Shown: positions 7,759 to 15,721 of the stretch, piece by piece | How the letters are laid out: the number at the start of each line of letters is the position of its first letter | How positions within the stretch are numbered: position 1 is the first letter of the stretch | DNA from: Kitasatospora aureofaciens | GTDB taxonomy: Bacteria > Actinomycetota > Actinomycetes > Streptomycetales > Streptomycetaceae | Length of the DNA: 64,000 nt | Reading direction: 5' to 3' | Assembly: GCF_019192735.1 (NCBI RefSeq) | Contig: NZ_JAHTKP010000001.1 | Coordinates: 248,001-312,000, forward strand | The notes under the pieces: generated by a model | Told to the model about the DNA's origin: nothing | What the model saw: only the letters and a program-made list of their open reading frames with translations | The model's database searches: none | Made by a program: the position numbers and the translations under genes

Positions 7759-9650
7759 GGTTCGTAGACTGGTTCCGGTTCGAGCCGAACACGTTGCAGA
7801 AGTCGCTGTTGGATCTGCTGCGCGGGTGCGCGGTGCCAGGCGGGGCGGGACTGTTGGTGCTGATGTGGCCCACCGGGAGCGGGAAGACCGAGGGCGGGCT
7901 GTGGTCGGCGCAGTGGATGGGTGGGCCCCGTATGGGGGTTCACCTTGCCCTGCCCTCAGTGGCCACCACCGACTCGGCGTACCGGCGAGTCTGGCGGTGG
8001 GCGAGGCGGGCGCTGGCCGCGTCGTCTCCAGTGACGCTCGCGCACAGCCAGGCCGGACGGGGCGGGCAGGGCGCGATGCTCAGCCACGACGACGACGAGG
8101 GGCTGGCACTGGCGGCCGCGCCGGAGTTCCTTCAGGGCCGCGGGCGGCCGGTGCTGGCGGGGGTGACGGTCTCCACGATCGACCAGGTGCTCCTGGCGGT
8201 GCTGAGGATCCGGCACAACGTCCTGAGGATAGGCGGCCTGACCCGCAAGGTGCTCGTGGTGGACGAGTGCCATGCCTACGACCCCTACATGCAGAGCCTG
8301 CTGCGCACCGTGCTGGCCTGGTGGGGTGCACTCGGCGTGCCGGTCGTGCTGATGTCCGCCACGCTGCCGCGTTCGGTGGCCCGCTCGCTGGCCGCGGCCT
8401 ACCTGTCGGGCTCCGCCCCGGGTGTGCCGCTGCCGGAGTTCTGTCCCGCCTACCCGGGGTGGTTCCATGTGGACGGCGCCACAGGGCGTCCGACAGTGCG
8501 ACCGGTGGACACCGGTCGGACGAGGATCCTGAAGGTGCGGTTGGTCGGACTGCCGGGTTCGCACCTGGCGACGCGCCGTGATGCGGTTCCGGCCTGCGAC
8601 AGGGCCCGCGCCCGGGTCGTGGCACAGCTGTTCGCGCATGGCCGGCAGCAGTTGTGTGTGCTGACGGTCTGCAACACGGTGGCCTCCGCGCAGAACACCG
8701 CGCTTGTGCTGCGGGCACTCCTGCCCGCGGACGTCGAGGTGCTCCTGGTCCACGCGCACTATCGCGAGAGGGACCGTGCGGGCGTCACCGCAAACGTGGA
8801 GCAGGCTTTCGGCAAGGATCGCACCCACCGCCCCCGGCGCGCCGTCCTCGTGACGACCCAGGTGTGCGAGCAGGCACTTGACCTGGATCTGAATCATGTG
8901 GTCACCGATCTGGCGCCGCTGCCGACGATCATCCAGCGCGCCGGCCGAGGCCGGCGCCACACCGAGCGGTCCCGCGTGCGGGTGCCGGTCACCGTGCTGG
9001 TGCCGCTGACCGCCGAGGGCCTGCCCGACGACGGCCGGTGGGAGGCGATCTACAGCACCGCCGTGGTGCGGGCCACCCGCGAACTGCTGGAAGGCCGCAG
9101 GGTGATCACGGAACCCGATGACGTCCAGCCCCTGCTGGAGGCGCTCGAAGACCGTCTGGGCGACGGCAGCTCGGACGAGGACGTGCTGTCCCATCTGGAG
9201 GGCGAGCAGGCGATGGCGGACGCGGCCCGCCCGGTGGTCATCCCCCATCCGCGGGAGCTGGTCGACCTGTTCGACCTCACGGACCTGTCCGGGACGGACG
9301 AGGAAGCCGCCACGCGCTACCGGCTCGACAGCATCCAGATCCTCCCGCTGTGGCGCCGGCTCGAGGGGCTCTCGCTGGAGCCCGACAGCTTCCTCCCGCT
9401 CCCCGCCCGCCTGCCGCACGACTTGGAGCCGGTCCGCGAGCGCCTGGTCTCCACCCGGCACGCCACCTGGCAGAAGCACCTCGGCGCCGACGCCCAGCCC
9501 CCGGCCGGCTGGGCGGGCGACAAGCGCCTGGGACCGCTCGTCCTGCTTGTGCACCCCGCTCCCGGGAAACCGGTACACGCCGCCGGGTGGACCGTCTTCT
9601 ACGACCGCTACCTGGGCCTGGTGGCCCGACCTCCGACACCGAAGGAGTGA
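7755..9650 (+). CDS. cas3: Cas3' DExD/H-box helicase (type I-E)
   Basis: This is the ATP-dependent 3'-5' helicase half of Cas3, which unwinds the Cascade-bound target for the HD nuclease. The start is ATG 7755, inside the stop region of the HD gene. Motif I is MWPTGSGKTEGG (residues 37-48), motif II is VVDECHAYD near residue 170 (DECH box), motif III is LMSATLP near 200, and motif VI is QRAGRGRRH near 395, preceded by TQVCEQALDLD. A Cas3 C-terminal region follows to residue 631. Together with the upstream 286-residue protein it gives about 917 residues, the length of a normal fused I-E Cas3. cse1 begins 3 nt after its stop. No helicase motif is damaged. Confidence 0.9.
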   Translation: MRFVDWFRFEPNTLQKSLLDLLRGCAVPGGAGLLVLMWPTGSGKTEGGLWSAQWMGGPRMGVHLALPSVATTDSAYRRVWRWARRALAASSPVTLAHSQAGRGGQGAMLSHDDDEGLALAAAPEFLQGRGRPVLAGVTVSTIDQVLLAVLRIRHNVLRIGGLTRKVLVVDECHAYDPYMQSLLRTVLAWWGALGVPVVLMSATLPRSVARSLAAAYLSGSAPGVPLPEFCPAYPGWFHVDGATGRPTVRPVDTGRTRILKVRLVGLPGSHLATRRDAVPACDRARARVVAQLFAHGRQQLCVLTVCNTVASAQNTALVLRALLPADVEVLLVHAHYRERDRAGVTANVEQAFGKDRTHRPRRAVLVTTQVCEQALDLDLNHVVTDLAPLPTIIQRAGRGRRHTERSRVRVPVTVLVPLTAEGLPDDGRWEAIYSTAVVRATRELLEGRRVITEPDDVQPLLEALEDRLGDGSSDEDVLSHLEGEQAMADAARPVVIPHPRELVDLFDLTDLSGTDEEAATRYRLDSIQILPLWRRLEGLSLEPDSFLPLPARLPHDLEPVRERLVSTRHATWQKHLGADAQPPAGWAGDKRLGPLVLLVHPAPGKPVHAAGWTVFYDRYLGLVARPPTPKE

Positions 9651-9653
9651 GCG

Positions 9654-11222
9654 ATGAACGCCCCGGCCGACGACTTCGACCTGGCACACGGGGCCTGGAT
9701 CGACTGCCGGTACCGTGACGGCAGCAGCCGCCGCACCGGCCTGTACGAGATGTTCTCCGACGCGTCCGCGATCGCGGACCTCACCCTGCCGTACCCGATC
9801 GCCTACGGCGCCCTCTACCGGATCGCGGCAGCCATCGCCTACCGCGTCACCGGCCTGGACCACCTGCGCACCGGCGAAACCGCCGCCGACTGGTACCGGC
9901 GTCGCAACTCCCGCTTCGCCACCGGCTTCGACCAGCGCGCCGTCGACCGGTACTTCCACAAGCACGCCGCCCACCTGCGCCTCTACCACCGACACCGCCC
10001 CTTTCTCCAGGACCCGCGGCTGGTCGAGGAATGCCCCCACTCCTCGGGCATCGGAAAGCTCGTGATCGGACGTGCCGTCGGCAACGCCAGGCCGTGGTTC
10101 TCCGACACTGCGAGCCAGCGCCACGCAGCCCCGGTGCCGTCGCCCGAAGCGGCGCTGCAGACCGTGATGTGGGCCTACTACGGAAGCGGCGGAGCCCTGA
10201 GCACCCGATCCCACGACGCGGTGAGCGCGCACGCCGGCTGCATGGCCGCCGTGCTACGCGGCACCGTCGGGTACCACCCGATCGGCCCCGACCTGCACAC
10301 CACGCTCCTCGCCCACCTGACACCGCCCGGCGTCGACGGCGACCAGGGCGACCTCGCGCCCTGGGAGAACCCGACGCCCGCTGACCCGACCCGGCCTCCC
10401 CCCTCCCCCACAGGCCCGGTCTCCCTGCTCACCGCCCGCACCCGGCACGCGATCCTCCTCCTACCGAGCGCCGACGGCCGCTTCGCCACCGACTGGTACC
10501 TGACCTGGGGGGCGCGCAACCCGCCCCACAGGCCCGGCAGGCAGGTGGGTGAGCACGTCGAGTCGTTCCCGGACCCCTTCCTGTCCTACCAACGCTCGCG
10601 TGAGAGCGGCGCCCCTTCCTCCGCGGTGAGGGCAAACGGCGGACGGCAGTTGTTCCGCGACCTCGAGGTCCTGCTCAACGACCCGGCCACCGAGCCTCAA
10701 CGGGCACGACGCGCACCGACCCGCCCCCAGGTCCTGGCCTCCTGCGACCAGATCCCCGACGAGGTGGTGGACAGCCTGCGCCTGCGCGTGGTCGGTGCCG
10801 AGCAGGACCGCGAGAAGAGCAACGACCACCAGTGGTGGACCACCACCACACCACCGCTGCTCACCCACACCGCCGCGCGCGACCCGGACGGCGCCCAGCG
10901 CATCAGCAACGCCGTCCACGAAGCCGACCTCGCCGAATGGCACCTCGACAACGCCCTGGCCGCGGCCTTCGACGACCGCCCCGCCGACACGCGGGCCCGC
11001 AAGGCCCGCATAGCCCTGCAATTCTGGCCACGCGCCGACACCATCTTCTGGAACCTTTACGACACTGGCCGGCTCGACGACGCCACGCGCCGCATGCGCG
11101 TGGCCGCACTGGACACCTTCGACCAGCTCACCGCCGACCTCGCCCGCAACCCTTCGGCCGGCGAGCGCGTCGCCCGAGCCCGCGCCCGCCTCCCCCTTCC
11201 CCCGAGGAAGGCCACGCCATGA
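9654..11222 (+). CDS. cse1: Cse1/CasA (Cas8e), large subunit of type I-E Cascade
   Basis: The 522-residue length is normal for Cse1/Cas8e, the Cascade subunit that reads the PAM and recruits Cas3. Recognisable family patterns are the N-terminal FDLAHGAWIDCRYRDG and the region TGLYEMFSDASAIADL. Others are DPRLVEECPHSSGIGKLVIG, WFSDTASQRHAAP, VMWAYYGSGGALSTRS and the WYLTWGARNPPH stretch. The C-terminal helical bundle includes ARIALQFWPRADTIFWNLY. It starts at ATG 9654, right after the helicase stop, and its TGA overlaps the cse2 ATG (11219). The operon order cas3-cse1-cse2-cas7-cas5-cas6e is canonical. No frameshift or internal stop is seen. Confidence 0.92.
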   Translation: MNAPADDFDLAHGAWIDCRYRDGSSRRTGLYEMFSDASAIADLTLPYPIAYGALYRIAAAIAYRVTGLDHLRTGETAADWYRRRNSRFATGFDQRAVDRYFHKHAAHLRLYHRHRPFLQDPRLVEECPHSSGIGKLVIGRAVGNARPWFSDTASQRHAAPVPSPEAALQTVMWAYYGSGGALSTRSHDAVSAHAGCMAAVLRGTVGYHPIGPDLHTTLLAHLTPPGVDGDQGDLAPWENPTPADPTRPPPSPTGPVSLLTARTRHAILLLPSADGRFATDWYLTWGARNPPHRPGRQVGEHVESFPDPFLSYQRSRESGAPSSAVRANGGRQLFRDLEVLLNDPATEPQRARRAPTRPQVLASCDQIPDEVVDSLRLRVVGAEQDREKSNDHQWWTTTTPPLLTHTAARDPDGAQRISNAVHEADLAEWHLDNALAAAFDDRPADTRARKARIALQFWPRADTIFWNLYDTGRLDDATRRMRVAALDTFDQLTADLARNPSAGERVARARARLPLPPRKATP

Positions 11223-11764
11223 CCACCACCGCGCCCACCTCGCGCCGCACCCGCGCCGCGAAGTTCGTCGACCACATCGCCCACGCCATCGCCACCGACC
11301 CCGCTGCCCACCGAGCACTGGCCAGCGGACTCGGCCCCTGGCCCAACCAACAACCCCCCAGTCCGATGCACCAGTACGTCGCCCCCTGGCTGCCCCCGGA
11401 CCTGCACCCCCGCCGCCAGCGTGCCTACTACACCGTCGCCGCCCTGATGAGCAGCGCGAACCGCTCCGGCACCGGCTCACGGACCAGCATCGGCACGGCA
11501 CTCGGTCACGCCTCGACCCACATGTCCCCCGCCACCACAAAGCACCAACTGAACCGGCTCGTCCGGCCGAACCCCAACGGCCCCTACCAGGACCTGCGCG
11601 GCGCCATACGCCTCACCGACAACGCCGGCGTCCCCCTCGACTGGGCCCGCCTGCTCGCCGAACTCGACAGCTGGTACTTCGACGGCCCCCGCACCTGCAC
11701 CACCTGGCAACAGGACTACTTCCGCACCATCGCTCGCCACGAGAGAAGTGACGATCATGACTGA
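11219..11764 (+). CDS. cse2: Cse2/CasB (Cas11e), small subunit of type I-E Cascade
   Basis: The start is ATG 11219, which overlaps the cse1 stop as ATGA; sequence further upstream in this frame is a shadow of cse1. The 181-residue protein is helical and basic, with the Cse2 patterns AAKFVDHIAHAIATDPA, RALASGLGPWP, QRAYYTVAALMSS and the C-terminal WQQDYFRTIARHE. Two Cse2 copies form the belly of Cascade and bind the non-target strand and crRNA. The gene overlaps the start of cas7e by 8 nt. Length and order fit the family. Confidence 0.9.
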   Translation: MTTTAPTSRRTRAAKFVDHIAHAIATDPAAHRALASGLGPWPNQQPPSPMHQYVAPWLPPDLHPRRQRAYYTVAALMSSANRSGTGSRTSIGTALGHASTHMSPATTKHQLNRLVRPNPNGPYQDLRGAIRLTDNAGVPLDWARLLAELDSWYFDGPRTCTTWQQDYFRTIARHERSDDHD

Positions 11765-12983
11765 CACCCCGGTACCCGCGGCCTTCCTCGACATCCACGT
11801 CCTGCAGACCATCCCGTTGTCCGGGCTGAACCTGGACGGCGACGGCTGCCCGAAGTCCGTCGTCCTCGGCGGAGCGACCCGTGGGCGCATCAGCGCCTAT
11901 TCCAAGAAGCGCCCCGTGCGGCTGCACATCGAGGAATCCCTCCCCGACCAGGCATCCGTGCGCACCCGCCGCCTCGTCCACGAGGTCCGCGACCTGCTCA
12001 TCGGCGAGGAGGGTTGGAGCGAGGAACTCGCCACGTTCACCGCGCTCGACGTCTTCACCGCCGCCACCGGCGGCCGGATGTCCCTGGGCAGTTCCGCCGA
12101 CGACATCCAGGCCAAGGACCCCCTGGCCACCGCCGCCCTCATCTACACCCCCACCACCACGGCCCACCGCATGGCGGCCACCACCGCCCGCCGCAAGCAC
12201 GACTACGAGATCGCCTTCAAGGAAGCCGAAGCCGGCACCGCGAAGCCCCGAAGCGGCCGCACGGCCAAGAAGGACACGGAGCAGGAGGCGCGCGGTACGG
12301 TCACCGACCCGGCCGACGTCCGCGGTCTGCTCGCCGGCGCCAACGCCGCGATCGCCCTGCTCGGCCGGACCCTCATGGAAATCGACGGCGCCGAACGCGA
12401 CGCCTGCGTCCAGGTCGCCTCGGCCTTCACGACCCACGAGGCCAACATCGAGATCGACTTCTTCGTCGCAGTCGACGACTACGCCGCCAAGACCCAGGGC
12501 GTGCCCGCCGTCGGCCTGATCGGCGACCAGCGCCTCGTCGCCGGCACGTTCTACATGTACTCCACCATCGCCCTGCGGTCCTTCGCCGACGCCGTCAACA
12601 ACGACCACGCCGTCGCACGCGCGGTCTGCCGCGCCTACATCGACGGGTTTATCCACACCCTGCCGAAGACCGGCCAGACCAGCTCGGCCGCCTGGACCCT
12701 GCCCGATCTCGTCCACCTCGCCGTACGCACCGACCGGCCCGTCAACCTCTCCACCGCCTTCGACAACCCCATCACCGGCCGCCAGGGAAACGCCGCCCCC
12801 TCCATCGCCCGCCTGTCCGATTACGCGAAGACCATCCAGCGCCTGACCGCCGGCCGAGGCCTCCTCCACTCCGTCCACGCCTACACCGGCACCACCAAGC
12901 TCCCCGGCCTCGGCACCCGCGTCGACACCTTCGACCAGGCCACCGAATCCGCCCTCGACGCCGCCTTCAGGAGCACGCCATGA
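11757..12983 (+). CDS. cas7: Cas7e (Cse4/CasC), Cascade backbone subunit
   Basis: I chose ATG 11757 because the purine run GAGAGAAG lies 9-16 nt upstream; an in-frame GTG at 11748 would fall inside that ribosome site. The protein (408 residues) is the RAMP-fold subunit that polymerises along the crRNA spacer. Family patterns are FLDIHVLQTIPLSGLNLDG, GGATRGRISAYSKKRPVR, ALDVFTAATGGRM and FFVAVDDYAAKTQGVP, then GTFYMYSTIALRS and KLPGLGTRVD. It is somewhat longer than most Cas7e proteins, with an acidic/basic linker near residues 140-185 (KPRSGRTAKKDTEQEA). It overlaps both cse2 and cas5e. No defects are seen. Confidence 0.92.
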   Translation: MTDTPVPAAFLDIHVLQTIPLSGLNLDGDGCPKSVVLGGATRGRISAYSKKRPVRLHIEESLPDQASVRTRRLVHEVRDLLIGEEGWSEELATFTALDVFTAATGGRMSLGSSADDIQAKDPLATAALIYTPTTTAHRMAATTARRKHDYEIAFKEAEAGTAKPRSGRTAKKDTEQEARGTVTDPADVRGLLAGANAAIALLGRTLMEIDGAERDACVQVASAFTTHEANIEIDFFVAVDDYAAKTQGVPAVGLIGDQRLVAGTFYMYSTIALRSFADAVNNDHAVARAVCRAYIDGFIHTLPKTGQTSSAAWTLPDLVHLAVRTDRPVNLSTAFDNPITGRQGNAAPSIARLSDYAKTIQRLTAGRGLLHSVHAYTGTTKLPGLGTRVDTFDQATESALDAAFRSTP

Positions 12984-13744
12984 GCATCCGTCAGGCCCTC
13001 GTTCTGCGCCTCACCGCCCCCATGCAGTCCTGGGGGGTTCGCGGGGGCTTCACCGACTACCGTGACACCGCGTCCCACCCCACCCGTTCCGGCGTCATCG
13101 GCTTCCTGGGCGCTGCCCTGGGCCAGACCCGCGACGAAGCCCCCGGCCCGCTCGCCGCCCTGGACATCGCGGTCCGCGTCGACCGGCCTGGCAGCCCCAT
13201 GGAGGACTACCACACCATCGGCGGCCAGAGCCCTACCGAGGTCGTCCCCTGCGCGGACGGCGGACGGCGCGCCGGCGCCGTCATCACCCACCGCGCCTAC
13301 CTCGCCGACGCCGCCTTCACCGTCGTCCTCACCGGACCGGCCGCCCTCCTGCGCAAAGCCTCCGACGCCCTCGACCACCCCGTCCACCCGCCCTACCTCG
13401 GACGTCGCGCCTGCCCCCCGGCCGCCCCCTACAACCTCGGCATCCAGCACGGCAGCGTCACCCACATCCTCAAAACCGCCCCCCTCGACCAAGAACCCCC
13501 ACGCGCCGGCGAACCCGTGACCGTCGACGTCATCACCACCATCGCCCCCGGCGACCCGCGCGCCACCCACACCCTCAACGACGACCCCCAGGGCGCCCGC
13601 CACTTCGCCGAGCGAGCCGTCGCCCGGTCCACCCTCACCCTGCCCGCCGCGCTCTGCACCGGCCGCGACGCCGCCACCCGCTACACCCGACTCCACGAAT
13701 ACCGCTTCGGCCCACAACCCGACCCCCAGGAGACACGATCATGA
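12980..13744 (+). CDS. cas5: Cas5e (CasD), crRNA 5'-handle-binding Cascade subunit
   Basis: ATG 12980 overlaps the cas7e stop (ATGA). The 254-residue protein opens with the Cas5e signature ALVLRLTAPMQSWGVRGG, followed by YRDTASHPTRSGVIGFLGAA, the region that grips the repeat-derived 5' handle. Further family matches are EDYHTIGGQSPTEVVP, ITHRAYLADAAFTVVLTGP and a C-terminal ARHFAERAVARSTLTLP. In I-E systems Cas5e does not cleave RNA. It overlaps cas6e by 4 nt (13741-13744). It is intact and of usual length. Confidence 0.92.
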   Translation: MSIRQALVLRLTAPMQSWGVRGGFTDYRDTASHPTRSGVIGFLGAALGQTRDEAPGPLAALDIAVRVDRPGSPMEDYHTIGGQSPTEVVPCADGGRRAGAVITHRAYLADAAFTVVLTGPAALLRKASDALDHPVHPPYLGRRACPPAAPYNLGIQHGSVTHILKTAPLDQEPPRAGEPVTVDVITTIAPGDPRATHTLNDDPQGARHFAERAVARSTLTLPAALCTGRDAATRYTRLHEYRFGPQPDPQETRS

Positions 13745-14406
13745 CCACCGCCCACCTCACCGAGATCCGTCTCAACACCACCTCCCGCGACGTCCAAGCC
13801 GACCTACGGCACGGCGGACTCGGCTTCCACCGCCGCACCGAACGCCTCTTCCTGCCCGACGGCTACACGGCCCCCAGCAACTGCAGCACCGGTCCCCGCC
13901 CCAGCCTCGGACTCCTCTGGCGCCTCGACACCACCCGCACCGGCCTGCGCCTGCTCATCCAATCCACCGATCCACCCGACCTCACCACCCTCCCCGACCA
14001 CTACGGCACCGCCCGCACCACCGCACTCGGCCCCTACCTCGACCACCTCACCACCGGCCAACACGTCCACTACCGCCTCACCGCCTGCCCGGTCCACTGG
14101 GCCCGCGACAAGGTCACCGGCGAGCCCCTGCGCAACCGCATCCCCTGCACCGGCACGGACATCACCCACTGGTGGACCCGCCGCGCCCCCGACCTCGGCC
14201 TCGACCCCTACACCACCAGCACCTTCCAACTCACCCCCGTCACCGGCGTCGCCGACCACAACCCCCGCATGCGCCTGCCCCTCACCCGCTATGACGGCCT
14301 CGCCACCATCACCGACCCCACCCACCTGCGCACCGCCATCCTCCAAGGCATCGGCCGAGCCAAAGCCTTCGGCGCCGGCCTCCTCACCCTCGCCCCACCC
14401 AACTGA
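13741..14406 (+). CDS. cas6: Cas6e (CasE), crRNA-processing endoribonuclease
   Basis: The 221-residue protein carries the Cas6e N-terminus (HLTEIRLNTTSRDVQADLR) and an HRR segment at residues 30-32 (GFHRRTERLF). H30 probably corresponds to the catalytic histidine of E. coli Cas6e (H20). The C-terminal glycine-rich loop is GIGRAKAFGAGLLTLAP, which binds the repeat hairpin. It starts inside the 3' end of cas5e and is the last cas gene. Only 73 nt separate it from the first CRISPR repeat, leaving no room for cas1-cas2, which normally follow. Because its substrates here are highly variable repeats, its specificity is of interest. The reading frame is intact. Confidence 0.9.
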   Translation: MTTAHLTEIRLNTTSRDVQADLRHGGLGFHRRTERLFLPDGYTAPSNCSTGPRPSLGLLWRLDTTRTGLRLLIQSTDPPDLTTLPDHYGTARTTALGPYLDHLTTGQHVHYRLTACPVHWARDKVTGEPLRNRIPCTGTDITHWWTRRAPDLGLDPYTTSTFQLTPVTGVADHNPRMRLPLTRYDGLATITDPTHLRTAILQGIGRAKAFGAGLLTLAPPN

Positions 14407-14479
14407 CCCAGCCACCACAGTTCCTTGACAACTGAACAGAGAAACGCGCATCCTGCCACAACACTTCAGCTCACGAAGG
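14407..14479 (+). promoter_or_regulatory. CRISPR leader with a candidate array promoter
   Basis: This short spacer lies between cas6e and the first repeat. It contains TTGACA at 14425-14430, a consensus -35 box, with a weak -10-like hexamer (GCATCC) 17 nt later. It is the only AT-richer stretch nearby and lies on the side expected from the repeat orientation. The leader is short; no duplicated IHF-like or Cas1-2 anchoring motif was recognised. Confidence 0.5.
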
Positions 14480-14751
14480 ATCCGCCCCGCGCGGCCGGGG
14501 GTGTGCCCGCGTCGCGCACCTGCCCGGCGGCACCGGACAGATCCGCCCGCGCGGCCGGGGGTGTGCCCGTGTCATCGGTGCGGTAGTAGCTCCAGTGGTC
14601 ATCCGTCCCGCGCGGCCGGGGGTGTGCCGTACACCCGCCGCGGCACGTCGATCTTCCTGTTATCCGCCCCGCGCGGCCGGGGGTGCGCCGTGCCCGGTGG
14701 CTTGGTTCCAAACCAGCCCGGCGTCTGCCCTGCATCCGTCGGGACGTACCC

Positions 14752-14832
14752 AGATCGCGAAGCCCGGTCGGCACCTAACCGTCCCGCTACGGGGGTGTGC
14801 CTCAGACCGGTTGGGCATTCAAGGACCGTGTC
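14752..14832 (+). repeat. Duplicated two-spacer block in the array, copy 1
   Basis: This block holds two consecutive spacers and the decayed repeat between them. Its first spacer contains GATCGCGAAGCCCGGTCGGC and its second contains CCGGTTGGGCATTCAAGGAC. Both recur with several substitutions at 15629-15721. Confidence 0.75.
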
Positions 14833-15628
14833 GTGTCCGCCCCGCCCGGCCGGGGATGTATCCATGCTGAAGATCATCAGCGACGGCCGGAATGCGCACG
14901 CCCCGCCCTGCCGCGGTGAGCAGATCGGGCCCAGTCCGCCCTACACGGCTGGGGGTGTGCCCGGCTGGCACTCGCACCTGCACATCCTGCTGTGGTCCGC
15001 CCCGTTCGACCAGGGGTGTGCCGAAGCCCGGGTTCGAGGAGCGCCACCTGCAGCCGTCCGCCCCGCGCGGCCGGGGGTGTACCCCAGCGCGTGCAGGCCT
15101 GGGGTGCCTTCCTCAAGTTCGCCCCGCGCGGCCGGGGGTGTACCGTACACGGACGAGCGCACCCGGGTGGAGACCAGGTCCGCCTCGCCCGGCCGGGGGT
15201 GTGCCCTACTACTGGCTGCACCAGACGCCGGACGGAAAGTCCACCCCGCGCGGGGGGTGTGCCCTCCTGGCGGACGTAGGCCCGGGTACCGCCGGGATCC
15301 GCCCTGCGCGGCCGGGGGTGTGCCGACGTGGCTCGCCACGGGCCGGGTTCCGCTCGCGTCCACCCCGCGCGGCCGGGGGTGCGCCGTAGATGCTGGCCCA
15401 GTTGGTTCTCATGCGGAGGTCCGCCCCACGCGGCCGGGGGTGTGCCCGGTCTGGTATTTCACAAGCCGGGCGACATCATGTCCGCCCCGCGCGACCGGGG
15501 GTATGCCGAGCCATCCGGTGTGCCAGGACTGATCGAGCGCGTGCGCCCCTCGCGGCCGGGGTGTGCCCGTACGGTGCCTCGGCGTGCTGGCCGGCTACAC
15601 GTCCACCCCGCGCGGCCGGGGGTGTGCC

Positions 15629-15721
15629 AGGTCGCGGAACCCGGTCGGTACTTCCTCACCTCGCCCGCCTCCGGCTGCCAGGGGCGGGCCTCAAACCGGT
15701 TGGACATTCAAGGATCGTGAG
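15629..15721 (+). repeat. Duplicated two-spacer block in the array, copy 2
   Basis: This is the counterpart of 14752-14832. The first spacer contains GGTCGCGGAACCCGGTCGGT and the second contains CCGGTTGGACATTCAAGGAT. Order and orientation match copy 1. The intervening repeats in both copies are heavily eroded and differ from each other, and this copy is about 12 nt longer. Confidence 0.75.

Noticed and set aside
7956..10232. A 758-codon frame antisense to cas3' and cse1
   Set aside because: It is a GC-rich shadow of the cas genes, with no domain pattern and no start signal.
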